From contig CALIJE010000015.1 of NCBI GenBank assembly GCA_938017825.1, forward strand, positions 1 through 64,000: a stretch of 64,000 nucleotides of DNA. The letters run 5' to 3'. The notes under the pieces were generated by a model that was given only the letters and a program-made list of their open reading frames with translations, was not told where the DNA came from and searched no databases. The translations under genes and the position numbers were made by a program. Positions 32,811 to 42,800 of this stretch are shown here, piece by piece; the stretch's first letter is position 1; the number at the start of each line of letters is the position of its first letter. Origin of the DNA: an uncultured Flavobacteriaceae bacterium. Its GTDB lineage: Bacteria; Bacteroidota; Bacteroidia; Flavobacteriales; Flavobacteriaceae.

Positions 32811-33886
32811 TGAAAATATTGCTTGTTCAGCAAAAAATGATTGGGGATGTTCTAGTGAGCTCGTTGCTTTGCGAAGTACTCAAGAAACATTATCCCCAAA
32901 GCGAACTTCATTATCTTATTTACGAACATACCCTCGCGGTTGTTCAAAACAATCCATTCATAGATAAAATCGTTCTTTTTGATACGGATGTACAAAATAG
33001 CAAACCAAGGTTTTATAGATTCCTAAAAGCGATTGCCAAGGAAAAGTATGATGTTGTCATTGATATTTATGGGAAATTGGAAAGTAATTTAATCAGTCTT
33101 TTTTCGAAAGCCCCCATCAAAATTTCGCATCGCAAGTGGTATTCTAATTTTATCTATACCCATACCATTTCAGGCACCAAAAAGGAAGATTCGAAATTGG
33201 GTCTTGCTATAGAAAACCGAATGTCGTTTTTAACCCCGCTACTCAAAACAGAACCAGGACAAGCGGCATCCCCTCGAATTTATTTGAGTACATCAGAGTT
33301 AGCGAGCGCCAAAAAATTTTTGACACAAAAGGGTGTAGACCTATCCCATCCTTTGATCATGCTTGGCATCCTCGGTAGTAGCGCATCAAAAACCTATCCT
33401 CTGAAATACATGGCTGAGATAATCGACACAATATCCGAGCAAAGCGAGGCAACTCTTTTGCTCAATTATATTCCAGCTCAGCAGGCTGAAGCCAAAAGAC
33501 TTTTCGAACTTTGCAATGCACACTCCAAAGCGAAAATTAGGTTTGATGTTTTTGCACCTTCTCTACGCGATTTTTTAGCATTATTGCACTATTGTGATGC
33601 GCTTATCGGAAACGAAGGTGGCACGGTTAATATGGCCAAAGCTCTTGACGTGCCCAGTTTCGCTATATACTCCCCATGGATCAATAAATTAGCGTGGCAT
33701 ACGTTCAACGAAAAAACTCAGAATAGGGCTGTTCATTTATCTGATTTTTTACCCGAAAAGTTTACGCATAAATCGAAAAAAGAGTTAAAGCAGCATGCAG
33801 TAGAATTGTACGAATTATTTAAGCCTGCTCTTTTTAAGAATCAAGTTGCAGCATTCCTAGACCGTGAAATTGGTTCGAGCAAGTAG
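32810..33886 (+). CDS. Glycosyltransferase family 9 (heptosyltransferase-like)
   Basis: A 358-residue GT-B protein: ILLVQQKMIGDVLVSSLLCEVLK at the N-terminus and NEGGTVNMAKALDVPSFAIYSPW near residues 265-295, the nucleotide-sugar-binding signature of ADP-heptose:LPS heptosyltransferases. It probably adds heptose or another sugar to an LPS-type inner core. Its last 30 coding bases overlap, antisense, the end of the methyltransferase gene on the opposite strand. Confidence 0.92.
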   Translation: MKILLVQQKMIGDVLVSSLLCEVLKKHYPQSELHYLIYEHTLAVVQNNPFIDKIVLFDTDVQNSKPRFYRFLKAIAKEKYDVVIDIYGKLESNLISLFSKAPIKISHRKWYSNFIYTHTISGTKKEDSKLGLAIENRMSFLTPLLKTEPGQAASPRIYLSTSELASAKKFLTQKGVDLSHPLIMLGILGSSASKTYPLKYMAEIIDTISEQSEATLLLNYIPAQQAEAKRLFELCNAHSKAKIRFDVFAPSLRDFLALLHYCDALIGNEGGTVNMAKALDVPSFAIYSPWINKLAWHTFNEKTQNRAVHLSDFLPEKFTHKSKKELKQHAVELYELFKPALFKNQVAAFLDREIGSSK

Positions 33887-34519
33887 TATTTGGTATTCGT
33901 TCATCACCAATTTCCAATCTTTTTTCAGCATATAGTCTACTACCAATTTACCTTTTCCACCGTTTGGCAGATCGCAATCATCGATCAACACCAATGAGTT
34001 TTCATGCAGATGCGCCTCAATGGCAATAAACTCCTTCAAGTGGTGCTCTTGACTTTTCTGTTGTACTTCGATATCCTTGCTATAATCATAACTATCCAAA
34101 TAGAGAAAATCTACCGGCTCCTTAAAATCGTTCAAGTATACCAAAGAATCGGATAAGTGAATTTGAACATGGGTTTGCAGTCCTTGTTTATCAACTTCTG
34201 CCTGAGCAGCGGCAACCGATTGTTCACTAATATCGACCGAATGCAAAAAAGCGTTGTTCAATTTGGCCCATTTCCCAAATACAATGGTCGCCGCCCCATT
34301 ACTTTTTGCCCCATGCAGGCCCTCTCTAGAGGTGCCCGTTTCGATAATTACCCTTGCTTGGATCCGATCGAGCAAGGCCAACGTTTTCTTAAAGGTATCC
34401 CGTCGTTTTCTAAAGTCATATCGAAAAGGCATAAAGGGATAAAGGGACTTATGTTTTATGAACTTTCCGATAAAAAATCCAATGATTCCCAGTAAAAGAA
34501 TGATAAGTAGATAGTTCAT
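33857..34519 (-). CDS. Membrane-anchored class I SAM-dependent methyltransferase-like protein
   Basis: A 220-residue protein with an N-terminal transmembrane helix (NYLLIILLLGIIGFFIGKFI) and a Rossmann methyltransferase core: VIIETGTSREGLHG (motif I position), FLHSVDISEQSVAAA, VDFLYLDSYDYSKD and ALVLIDDCD-like SLVLIDDCDLPNGGKG. The last two resemble the Methyltransf_24 group, which includes enzymes modifying sugars and glycan tips. It is antisense to its neighbours in the glycosyltransferase block and overlaps the GT9 gene tail-to-tail by 30 bases. Acceptor unknown. Confidence 0.78.
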   Translation of the reverse strand: MNYLLIILLLGIIGFFIGKFIKHKSLYPFMPFRYDFRKRRDTFKKTLALLDRIQARVIIETGTSREGLHGAKSNGAATIVFGKWAKLNNAFLHSVDISEQSVAAAQAEVDKQGLQTHVQIHLSDSLVYLNDFKEPVDFLYLDSYDYSKDIEVQQKSQEHHLKEFIAIEAHLHENSLVLIDDCDLPNGGKGKLVVDYMLKKDWKLVMNEYQILLARTNFTV

Positions 34520-34636
34520 ACGTCTGAATTGAAAATCTATTAGCGACTGTTAAGGGCGCAATTTATGCATCCTATTCTAAACTTAACCGAAGTTTGTTTT
34601 AATTTTGTCTTTCTGCTTCTCCCAATTTATCATGGC

Positions 34637-35410
34637 ATGAATTTGAATTCAAAAATCTCGGCGCTTATAATTACCTACAATGAGATGGGATATATAGAAC
34701 GTTGCCTCGACTCTGTTGCCTTTGCAGATGAAATTATCGTTGTGGATTCATATAGTAGTGACGGCACTTACGAATATTTGACCAATCGCTCTCGGATAAA
34801 AACACTTCAACATTCATTTCAGAACTATACGGCACAAAAATCCTTTGCACTAAAACAGGCTTCACATGATTGGGTACTATTTGTTGACGCTGATGAAGTA
34901 GTTACCGACAACCTAAAAAAGGAAATCTTGAACACAGTCAACAATCCAACTGAACATGTAGCCTATTGGTTCTATCGCCAATTTATGTTTCAAGACGAAA
35001 AGTTACATTATAGTGGATGGCAGACCGATAAAAACCATCGCCTTTTCCTAAAGGATAGCGTTAAATTCTCAGAAGAGAAACTCGTGCATGAAGTTCTTGA
35101 AGTTAAGGGTACCTCTGGCGCGCTCAACGAAAAGCTCTTACATTATTGCTACAAAAACTTTGACGACTACAAGAACAAAATGTTGAACTACGGAAGATTT
35201 AAGGCAAAAGAAGCCATTAATCGTAATGACAAATTCAACTATTCATCACTTCTTTTAAAGCCCGCCTGGAAATTTGTATATCATTATTTTCTGCGGCTTG
35301 GATTTCTTGATGGCAAAAAAGGAATAATAATCTGCTATCTCAACGCCCTTGGTGACCTTGAAAAATATCGCGAACTGCGAAAATTAAGAAACGAAGAACC
35401 CTCTACCTGA
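34637..35410 (+). CDS. Glycosyltransferase family 2 (WaaE/KdtX-like), copy B
   Basis: A 257-residue paralogue of the gene at 31948, with the same blocks: KISALIITYNEMGYIERCL, DEIIVVDSYSSDGTYEYL, WVLFVDADEVV, HYSGWQTDKNHRLF and GFLDGKKGIIICYLNALGDLEKY. I start it at ATG 34637 (MNLNSKISALII); the in-frame ATG at 34565 adds a 24-residue hydrophobic stretch not seen in copy A. It probably adds a second hexose of the same glycan. It is convergent with the following GT2 gene, whose stop is adjacent. Confidence 0.9.
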   Translation: MNLNSKISALIITYNEMGYIERCLDSVAFADEIIVVDSYSSDGTYEYLTNRSRIKTLQHSFQNYTAQKSFALKQASHDWVLFVDADEVVTDNLKKEILNTVNNPTEHVAYWFYRQFMFQDEKLHYSGWQTDKNHRLFLKDSVKFSEEKLVHEVLEVKGTSGALNEKLLHYCYKNFDDYKNKMLNYGRFKAKEAINRNDKFNYSSLLLKPAWKFVYHYFLRLGFLDGKKGIIICYLNALGDLEKYRELRKLRNEEPST

Positions 35411-36229
35411 TTATTTTTCGATGCCATAGTCTGACCAAACTAATTTTTGGGTTCTGGTTTCTTTTCGAATGGCCTGGTTTTTAGCAATCGATTCCGGTGT
35501 TTTGTAGCCTCGCTTATGATCCAAATGTAGACATATCGCACTGTAGCGCAATTGTCTAGATTTGATTCCAGAATTAAACAAGCGTTCACCTAGTTCTCGG
35601 TCTTGGCCACCATATTGCATGCGCTCATCAAAACCGTTTACATTTAGAATGTCTTTTTTCCAACCTGAGGCGTTATGGCCGTTCCAGCTTGCATTGGTCG
35701 GTGTAACGGCATTCAGCATTTTGGAAGTTAAGCCTTTGGCGGTCAACTTGTTGTTTCTAAAGGTTCTAGGCAACCCCTTTTCTTTTAACCAGCCGATATC
35801 AAAGCAGCGCTGTTCCTCGATATCTTCTTTGGTAATGGCCCGAGAAATGTTCATAGGCAGCATGTAATACCCCCCACTAATAAAATAACCGGGCTTTTTA
35901 TGATGATGGTGGATTGCAACAAAATCTGCCCTTGGGATACAATCCCCATCGGTCATGATAATATATTCCCCACTACATGCCAGAACTGCTTTGTTCAATA
36001 TTCTGGATTTTTGAAATCCATCATCCTCTTGCCAAACGTGCACAATACGATACCTTAGCTGTTGCTGCATCTCCTCTAACAATGATCTTGTAAGCGGGCC
36101 TGAGCCGTCATCCGCAACTACTAGTTCAAAGTCGGTAAAAGTCTGAACATTAAAGCCCCAAAGGACTTTTTGCAACCAATCTTCCGAATTGTAGGTGCTG
36201 ACGATTATAGATAACGCGGGAGAGTCCAT
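35411..36229 (-). CDS. Glycosyltransferase family 2 with galactosyltransferase-type C-terminal domain
   Basis: A 272-residue GT-A enzyme: LSIIVSTYNSEDWLQKVL, ELVVADDGSG, the DxD motif in IIMTDGDCIPR, and the C-terminal acceptor domain NGFDERMQYGGQDRELGERL typical of Glyco_transf_7C. The final part has LRYSAICLHLDHKRGY. It is probably involved in extending the surface glycan made by this block. Transcribed from the opposite strand, divergent from the next glycosyltransferase. Confidence 0.92.
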   Translation of the reverse strand: MDSPALSIIVSTYNSEDWLQKVLWGFNVQTFTDFELVVADDGSGPLTRSLLEEMQQQLRYRIVHVWQEDDGFQKSRILNKAVLACSGEYIIMTDGDCIPRADFVAIHHHHKKPGYFISGGYYMLPMNISRAITKEDIEEQRCFDIGWLKEKGLPRTFRNNKLTAKGLTSKMLNAVTPTNASWNGHNASGWKKDILNVNGFDERMQYGGQDRELGERLFNSGIKSRQLRYSAICLHLDHKRGYKTPESIAKNQAIRKETRTQKLVWSDYGIEK

Positions 36230-36297
36230 TGTCTTTTTTTGTGTCAGGGGTAAAAATATAAAACTCTTGTAGATAGTTCAGGTTTCTATCTAATATT

Positions 36298-36305
36298 TAT
36301 CTTTG
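36298..36305 (+). promoter_or_regulatory. -7 element TATCTTTG
   Basis: TATCTTTG matches TAnnTTTG and lies 57 bases before the glycosyltransferase start at 36363. The nearest TTG is 28 bases upstream of it, longer than usual. Confidence 0.4.
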
Positions 36306-36362
36306 AGCGGTAGTGTACCCGCATATAAGCGAACCAAAAAAAGAAGATTTAAGTAAGCGAAA

Positions 36363-37187
36363 ATGAAGCTAAAAGAAATTCCTTCTTCTATCTATCATAG
36401 CCTTAGATTATCTAGTCTACCGGCCACTAAACTTAAGGTTGGAGATTCTAAACCCATTCCGGTAATAGTTTCGTTGACCTCGATACCATCTCGCTTAAAA
36501 ACCCTTCATTTAGTCATCCGCAGTTTGCTAGATCAAGAGGTGATGCCCCAGAAAATTGTTCTATGGCTTCATAATGATCTGAAAGAATCGATTCCTGGAA
36601 AACTTAGGCAATTGGTGGGACCGATTTTTGAAATCCGCTATTCTGAATTGAAATGTTCGCATCGAAAATTGGTACATAGCCTTATGGCCTTTCCGACAGA
36701 TATCATCGTGACTTGTGATGATGATCTTCTATATCGCAAAGATTGGTTAAAACTTTTGTTTCAGGCCCATCTTAACAATTCGAGTGCCGTTCTTGCAAAT
36801 CAAACAAGATATATACGCTATGACGACAATGGAGAGTTACTTCCTTATACCCAATGGTCTAAAGGAGAACACACTGTCTTCAATCAAAAGGCAGTTATTC
36901 CTATTGGCGCCGGTGGGGTGCTCTATCCTCCAAAAAGTTTAGACAACAAGACCACCAATAGCCAATTATTTCTCAAACTCACGCCAAAAGCGGACGATCT
37001 TTGGTTTAAGGCCATGACACTCTTAAACGAAACGGATTCGTTCTTGGTCGATAAAAGACCAAAAAGTCCAATTCCAATTATCGGATCCCAAAAACAATCG
37101 TTAAAAAAAACGAATATCGGGGAGGATAAAAATAGGGTACAATGGCTTGCGGTATCGAAATATTTTGAGATTGATATCAATGCGTAA
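36363..37187 (+). CDS. Glycosyltransferase (GT-A-like), probable
   Basis: A 274-residue protein with IPVIVSLTSIPSRLKTLHLVIRSL, KIVLWLHND, and an aspartate-rich DIIVTCDDDLLYRKDWL block that fits the nucleotide-sugar/metal site of a GT-A fold, followed by IPIGAGGVLYPP. These features are shared with capsular and LPS-type sugar transferases that are usually annotated only as glycosyltransferase. Location at the end of the glycosyltransferase block supports the call. Donor and acceptor unknown. Confidence 0.78.
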   Translation: MKLKEIPSSIYHSLRLSSLPATKLKVGDSKPIPVIVSLTSIPSRLKTLHLVIRSLLDQEVMPQKIVLWLHNDLKESIPGKLRQLVGPIFEIRYSELKCSHRKLVHSLMAFPTDIIVTCDDDLLYRKDWLKLLFQAHLNNSSAVLANQTRYIRYDDNGELLPYTQWSKGEHTVFNQKAVIPIGAGGVLYPPKSLDNKTTNSQLFLKLTPKADDLWFKAMTLLNETDSFLVDKRPKSPIPIIGSQKQSLKKTNIGEDKNRVQWLAVSKYFEIDINA

Positions 37188-37205
37188 AATAATTCTATTA
37201 CACAA

Positions 37206-37793
37206 ATGAAGAAAGCAAGTGTATCGAAAGAAATGCTCAACGAGATAAAAAACGCCATTGCCGTACTCGAAGATGGTGGGCTAATACTCTACCCTACCGA
37301 TACAGTTTGGGGTATTGGTTGTGATGCTACCAATGAGAATGCTGTACAAAGAGTATACGCCTTAAAGAAAAGGGAAGATAGTAAGGCCCTTATATGTCTG
37401 GTAGGTAACGAAGCCATGCTCGAAAAACATGTTGAAAAAGTTCCCGAAGTTGCCTTTGACCTCATTGAGTACAGTGAAAAACCGATGACCATTATTTATG
37501 ACAATCCCAAAGGGGTTGCGAAAAACTTGATTGCCGTCGATAACACCTTAGGCATTCGTATTGCTACCGATAAATTTTGTCAGTATCTAATCACAAGATT
37601 TCGAAAACCTTTGGTTTCTACATCTGCAAATATATCGGGGGCTCCCACCCCTAAGAATTATGGGGAAATAGGTAAAAGTATTTTAAAAGGAGTCGACTAT
37701 GCCGTAGCTTTGCATCGCGATAAAAATAATGGATCACCATCCTCTATCATTAAATTGGGAAATGATGCTTCGGTTAAAATAATTCGACCCTAG
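37206..37793 (+). CDS. tsaC: L-threonylcarbamoyladenylate synthase (Sua5/YwlC/YrdC)
   Basis: This enzyme makes threonylcarbamoyl-AMP for the t6A37 modification of ANN-decoding tRNAs. Visible: GGLILYPTDTVWGIGCDATNENAVQRVYALKKRED, KPMTIIYDNPKGV and LVSTSANISGAP. The 195-residue size is the YrdC-domain-only form, without the Sua5 extension. Four bases separate it from the CCA-adding enzyme gene, so the two tRNA-maturation genes are co-transcribed. Confidence 0.95.
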   Translation: MKKASVSKEMLNEIKNAIAVLEDGGLILYPTDTVWGIGCDATNENAVQRVYALKKREDSKALICLVGNEAMLEKHVEKVPEVAFDLIEYSEKPMTIIYDNPKGVAKNLIAVDNTLGIRIATDKFCQYLITRFRKPLVSTSANISGAPTPKNYGEIGKSILKGVDYAVALHRDKNNGSPSSIIKLGNDASVKIIRP

Positions 37794-37796
37794 ATA

Positions 37797-39233
37797 ATGT
37801 TACGACAAAATCACAAAAAAGCACTTCAGCACCCAATTTTCGAGTTGATTTCACTCGCAGCCAAAGAACTGGGTCTCGATTGCTACGTTATTGGTGGTTT
37901 TGTTAGAGACTATTTATTAGGGCGCAGTGACCCTAAGGATATCGATATCGTAACGGTTGGCAGTGGAATAGAATTAGCACAACAGGTAGCATCAAAATTA
38001 GAGGGACATCCACAAGTATCGGTATTCAAAAATTTTGGTACGGCCATGATAAAGACCAAAGATCTTGAATTGGAATTTGTAGGTGCCCGTAAGGAAAGTT
38101 ATAGCCGTGATAGTCGAAAACCGGTCGTTGAAAATGGCACTTTGGAGGATGATCAAAAGCGAAGGGACTTTACGATTAATGCCTTGGCGCTATCATTGAA
38201 CGATGCCAACTTCGGAGACCTATTAGACCCATTCAATGGTCTTGCTGATCTTGAAAAACAGTGTATTCGAACACCTTTGGCACCAGGGATTACTTTTTCT
38301 GATGATCCTTTGCGCATGTTAAGGGCCATTCGTTTTGCTGCGCAGCTAAACTTTACAATTCAATTGAATTCACTTGAGGCGATAACAGAACATAAGGAGC
38401 GAATAAAGATCATATCAGGAGAGCGAATTGTTGAAGAACTTCATAAGATCTTAATGAGCGCCAAACCATCAAAAGGACTTGCACTGCTGCATAAAACGAA
38501 GCTTTTGGCCTTCATATTGCCCGAATTGAGCGCTTTACAGGGCATTGAAGAAATCGAAGGCCAAACCCACAAAGACAATTTTTGGCATACCCTAGAAGTC
38601 GTGGACAATATAGCTGACAAAACCGACGATCTTTGGTTGCGTTGGGCAGCCTTGTTACATGATATTGGAAAGGCCCCAACCAAGAAATTCCATAAAAGAA
38701 TAGGTTGGACATTTCATGGCCATGAATTCGTAGGTTCTAAAATGGTGTATAAGCTCTTTAAAAGATTGCGCATGCCATTGAACGAAAAAATGAAATTCGT
38801 ACAAAAAATGGTAATGATGAGTTCAAGGCCTATTGTCATTTCTGAAGAATTCGTTACCGATTCCGCAGTACGACGTTTGGTTTTTGATGCTGGAGATCAT
38901 ATTGAAGATCTAATGACCTTATGCGAAGCCGATATCACTACAAAGAACCCAAGAAAGCAAAAAAAATATAGGAATAATTTCAAAATAGTTAGACAAAAAA
39001 TAGTCGAAGTAGAAGAACGCGACCATATACGCAACTTTCAACCACCAATAAGTGGTGAAGAGATAATAAGAGCTTTCGATCTTAAACCCTCAAAAGAGAT
39101 CGGCATTATCAAGGATGCTATCAAGGAGGCTATTTTAGAAGGGGAAATACCAAATGAGTATGTGGCCGCCAAGAATTATATGATAAAAAAAGGTATTTCC
39201 CTCGGCTTGGTTTTAAATGAAGAATTTGAGTAA
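37797..39233 (+). CDS. cca: CCA tRNA nucleotidyltransferase with HD domain
   Basis: A 478-residue class II nucleotidyltransferase. The head has [22 protein letters not shown] (GGxVRD and the metal-binding DxD), the [13 protein letters not shown] motif and [14 protein letters not shown]; an HD phosphohydrolase domain follows ([14 protein letters not shown]). It adds or repairs the CCA end of tRNA; poly(A) polymerase activity is a less likely alternative. Co-transcribed with tsaC. Confidence 0.95.
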   Translation: MLRQNHKKALQHPIFELISLAAKELGLDCYVIGGFVRDYLLGRSDPKDIDIVTVGSGIELAQQVASKLEGHPQVSVFKNFGTAMIKTKDLELEFVGARKESYSRDSRKPVVENGTLEDDQKRRDFTINALALSLNDANFGDLLDPFNGLADLEKQCIRTPLAPGITFSDDPLRMLRAIRFAAQLNFTIQLNSLEAITEHKERIKIISGERIVEELHKILMSAKPSKGLALLHKTKLLAFILPELSALQGIEEIEGQTHKDNFWHTLEVVDNIADKTDDLWLRWAALLHDIGKAPTKKFHKRIGWTFHGHEFVGSKMVYKLFKRLRMPLNEKMKFVQKMVMMSSRPIVISEEFVTDSAVRRLVFDAGDHIEDLMTLCEADITTKNPRKQKKYRNNFKIVRQKIVEVEERDHIRNFQPPISGEEIIRAFDLKPSKEIGIIKDAIKEAILEGEIPNEYVAAKNYMIKKGISLGLVLNEEFE

Positions 39234-39351
39234 AGGTCTTTGTAGTCTTTTTCAAACAAAGTAAGCATTTTACCCTATTAAACGTGCGCTTCATCGGATA
39301 TTCGTATATTTATAGTCAGTTAACCAAACTTGAAAGAGGAAAATATGACCT

Positions 39352-39373
39352 TTGTTATTTTATAAAATAACAA
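39352..39373. promoter_or_regulatory. Perfect 22-bp palindrome
   Basis: The half-site TTGTTATTTTA is followed immediately by its exact reverse complement, with no spacer. It is about 35 bases upstream of a possible small ORF. AT-only palindromes are common by chance at shorter lengths; the GC-containing ends make this one more likely to be a dimeric protein-binding site. Confidence 0.45.
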
Positions 39374-39407
39374 CTACAATAACTACTTTAATTTTAAACC
39401 TAGACTT

Positions 39408-39524
39408 ATGTCCAATCAACCACCTAAAATTCCCGAAACGCCAACAAGTCGAAAACGGTTCTCGTATTATTCTCATTTAGAAGAACGCCCAAGAATTGAA
39501 TATTTCCAAGCATTTGCGAAATAA
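39408..39524 (+). CDS. Possible 38-residue small protein
   Basis: ATG 39408 opens a 38-codon frame beginning MSNQPPKIPETPTSRKRF and ending EYFQAFAK. The peptide is rich in Pro, Arg and Tyr and looks soluble and basic. It follows the 22-bp palindrome and an AT-rich leader. I do not recognise a family, and chance ORFs of this size are expected, so this is a weak call. Confidence 0.3.
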   Translation: MSNQPPKIPETPTSRKRFSYYSHLEERPRIEYFQAFAK

Positions 39525-39813
39525 GGCTTGTAAGAAATTGTAAGAAGCAATATTTTATGTAGGGCTAAACAAGATAACCTACTAAAAATCGTGATTCACA
39601 AGTACTTTCACAGAGCGTCACAACAATCATTCTAAGATTTGTACTTCGATCGCTACTTTTGTCCCATTCTTTTTCGAAGAATGTCAAATGTGCTTATTCA
39701 ACTTAACAAATTGTAACTTAAAGACTATAAATTTAGGGTAAACTATTAGAGCTTGTCTAATTTAAAAAGTAACAGCTCCTTTTACCTTGATAAATTCATA
39801 AACAAATTCTTCA

Positions 39814-42800
39814 ATGATAAATCTAGCTAAAAAACTCTCGGCAAACTCCTTTGCGAAAATCATACTTTTTCTCCTACTCGCTTTTTTTAGTACCAACAGT
39901 TTTGCACAATCGGATAACGACAATGACTTTGTTGAAGACTTTACCGACTTTGATGATGATAACGATGGAATCTTGGACGTATATGAATGTATGGCCAGTT
40001 CATCTGTATGGGATGATACTACTTCAGGAACAGCCTCTGTCATAGGTCTTGTTGCCAGCTCCAATGTTACGGCGACAAATGACAGTGACATTAGAAATCC
40101 GATAGTCGATACAACTCTTCCCTCCTTGCCCGGAAATGCAGGCTTTCATATTAGTGCCAATGGTATTGCCGCAAGTGATATTCTAAATATGGACGCAAGT
40201 AATACTGCCACACATACCTTTACTTTTTCACAACCCTTGCCTATTGCAATTTATGCCCATTTTACAGGTATCGATTCAGATATTACCCTAACGAATGCAA
40301 CCGTAGTTACTGGCATTAATGGCACCGGTATAGGAACGAATGTTTTTACGGTTGATGGCGGCGCAGGGCTAGACGCAGGTGGGTTCTCCGCTCTAATACC
40401 CGCGGGAACAACTATTTTCTCAGCTCAAAAATCTGCAGGCGCCGATAACTTTTTTATGGCTTTCACAGGTTCATGCTTAGATACCGATGGCGATGGCGTT
40501 CCGAACATATTTGATTTAGATAGCGATAATGATGGCATCCCCGATACTGTTGAGGCACAGCCAACCGGTTCCTATAGCGCCCCAGGTGCAATTAGCCCTA
40601 GCACGGGTGTACCTGCAATTGGATCGGATACTGATGGCTTAGATCCGTCTGTATTAGTCGATTCCGATGGCGACGGAATATTTGACTATGAAGATACCGA
40701 TAGTGACAATGACGGTATTCCTGATATTGTCGAAGCAGGCTTTGGTGGCAATGATATTGACTTAGACGGTATGACCGACAATGCAACGGGGGCGAATGGT
40801 TATGATGATACACTTGATACCAGTGATGACTACACTGATCCTGACGGTCCTATCAATGACCCTACGACCTTACCCAATAATCAGGTCAATACAACACCTG
40901 AGGTTGATTATCGAGAAGAACCATTACCCTTAGATAGTGATAATGACGGTGTTTCAGATGATGTTGATCTAGATGATGACAATGATGGAATAGTAGATTC
41001 AGTTGAATGCGAAAGTCCTAATACAGTCGGTAACACTGATAATAGCATAGGTGAATTTGCACTCGAACTTGCCTTTATCGAATGGGTAGGTGATTTTGCT
41101 GACGGTATAGATATTGGTGACACCCTTACTCAAACCTTGAGCGATGGTTCGAGCATAACCATTAGTGTTTCAGCTGCCAATGCCGATGCAAAATCGTTCG
41201 TACCTAGCAATATATCCACTTTTGCCGGTGCCTTATTGCAAACTGAGTATGACGATGCTGACCAAAATTATGAACTTTATGTTCAAGATGTTAATAGGGG
41301 TGCAGAATTAAACGTAACCATGCTAATTTCTGGGCTCCTACCCAATGGAACGCCCTTTAGGCCTTCTATTGTGTTCACTGATGGAGAGTCGACCGACAGT
41401 GGTGAAACCAATAGCGCAATTACCGATGGTAGTCCATGGGTTCTAATCGATGAGGTTGGGTATTCAGGAGCAGGACCCACTATTACAGGGCTGGGTAGTA
41501 GTTATATCGTATTTGAGGACACCAATTTAGGAGTTCCTTTGGTTCGCTCCGATAATGTAAGCGAGCTTACCTTTAAAACCACCGATATTGCCGGCGCGTC
41601 GACAGGAAGACAAGGTCTTACTATTGGTTTTCTAACGTATCAAGATAGCGATGGTGACGGCGTAATTGACTGCTATGATCGAGACTCCGATAACGACGGT
41701 ATTACGGATGCCTACGAAGCGGGAGGCGTTGATGACAATAGAGATGGCATCATTGATGGCTTTACCGACCTTGATAATGACGGTTTAAATGATGCTCAGG
41801 ATAATGTAAATAGTGGTAATCCCGGGGAAGTCACCAGTGGTAGCCCATTGCCTCTGACCAATACCGATTCCAATGGCAATCCAGATTATTTGGATATCGA
41901 TTCAGATAATGATGGCATTGTAGACAACATAGAAGGGCAACCTACTGCAAGTTATCAAGCTCCGTTGAACGCAGATGATGACGGTGATGGCATTGACAAC
42001 CAATACGACCCAGATTTTGTAGGGAGTACACCAATCACCATTGAAAATACTAATGGTTTGGGCGCTCCCGATTTTCGGGACCTAGATTCTGATGGTGATG
42101 GAATTGATGATATCATAGAAGGTTGGGATACCGATGGTGATGGTACGCCTGAAACGGTTCCTACAAATGCCGATTTAGACGGTGATGGTCTAGATGATGG
42201 TTTCGATACCGATACAGCCGACCCAGACCCAACCAATGGACAAACACCGACCTCATTCCCTGATGTACAAGTTGTTGGAGGGGACCGCGATTGGAGAGAA
42301 CTTCCTGCAGGCTCACTTGATTCGGACGGCGACGGTATTTTCGATGTTGTAGATTTAGATGATGACAACGATGGAATCCTGGATACCATTGAAGGAACCG
42401 GCGATACCGATGGTGATGGTTTACCAGACTATTTAGATTTGGATAGTGACAACGACGGTGTACCAGACATTACAGAGGCCGGTGGAGTAGATACCGATGG
42501 GGATGGTCAAGTTGACTATCCAACGGCTGGTGACCCATTGTCTATGGTAGACACCAACAACGATGGGTTGGATGATGGCATAGCGGCAAATCCCCTAGAA
42601 GATCCAGATTCTGACAATGATGGTTTAGAAGATAGAATAGATTTGGATTCGGACAACGATGGTATTCCTGATGTAATCGAAGCAGGAGGAAACGATGCGG
42701 ATGGTGATGGCGTGATCGATGGATTCACCGACACTGATGGGGATGGATTATCAGACAATGTAGATCCAAGAGGGCCTGCAGCTCCTGGCACTCCCCTACC

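Larger units (their letters stand above)
39234..39813. other. 580-bp intergenic region before the TSP3 surface protein
   Basis: No firm gene. It holds a perfect 22-bp palindrome at 39352-39373, a possible 38-residue ORF at 39408-39524 and a short direct repeat (TTGTAAGAA at about 39528 and 39538). The right-hand third is AT-rich; TTGTAAC at 39711 followed 14 bases later by TAAATTTA (39728-39735) is a weak promoter candidate for the large gene. I find no tRNA fold or terminator. Confidence 0.6.
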
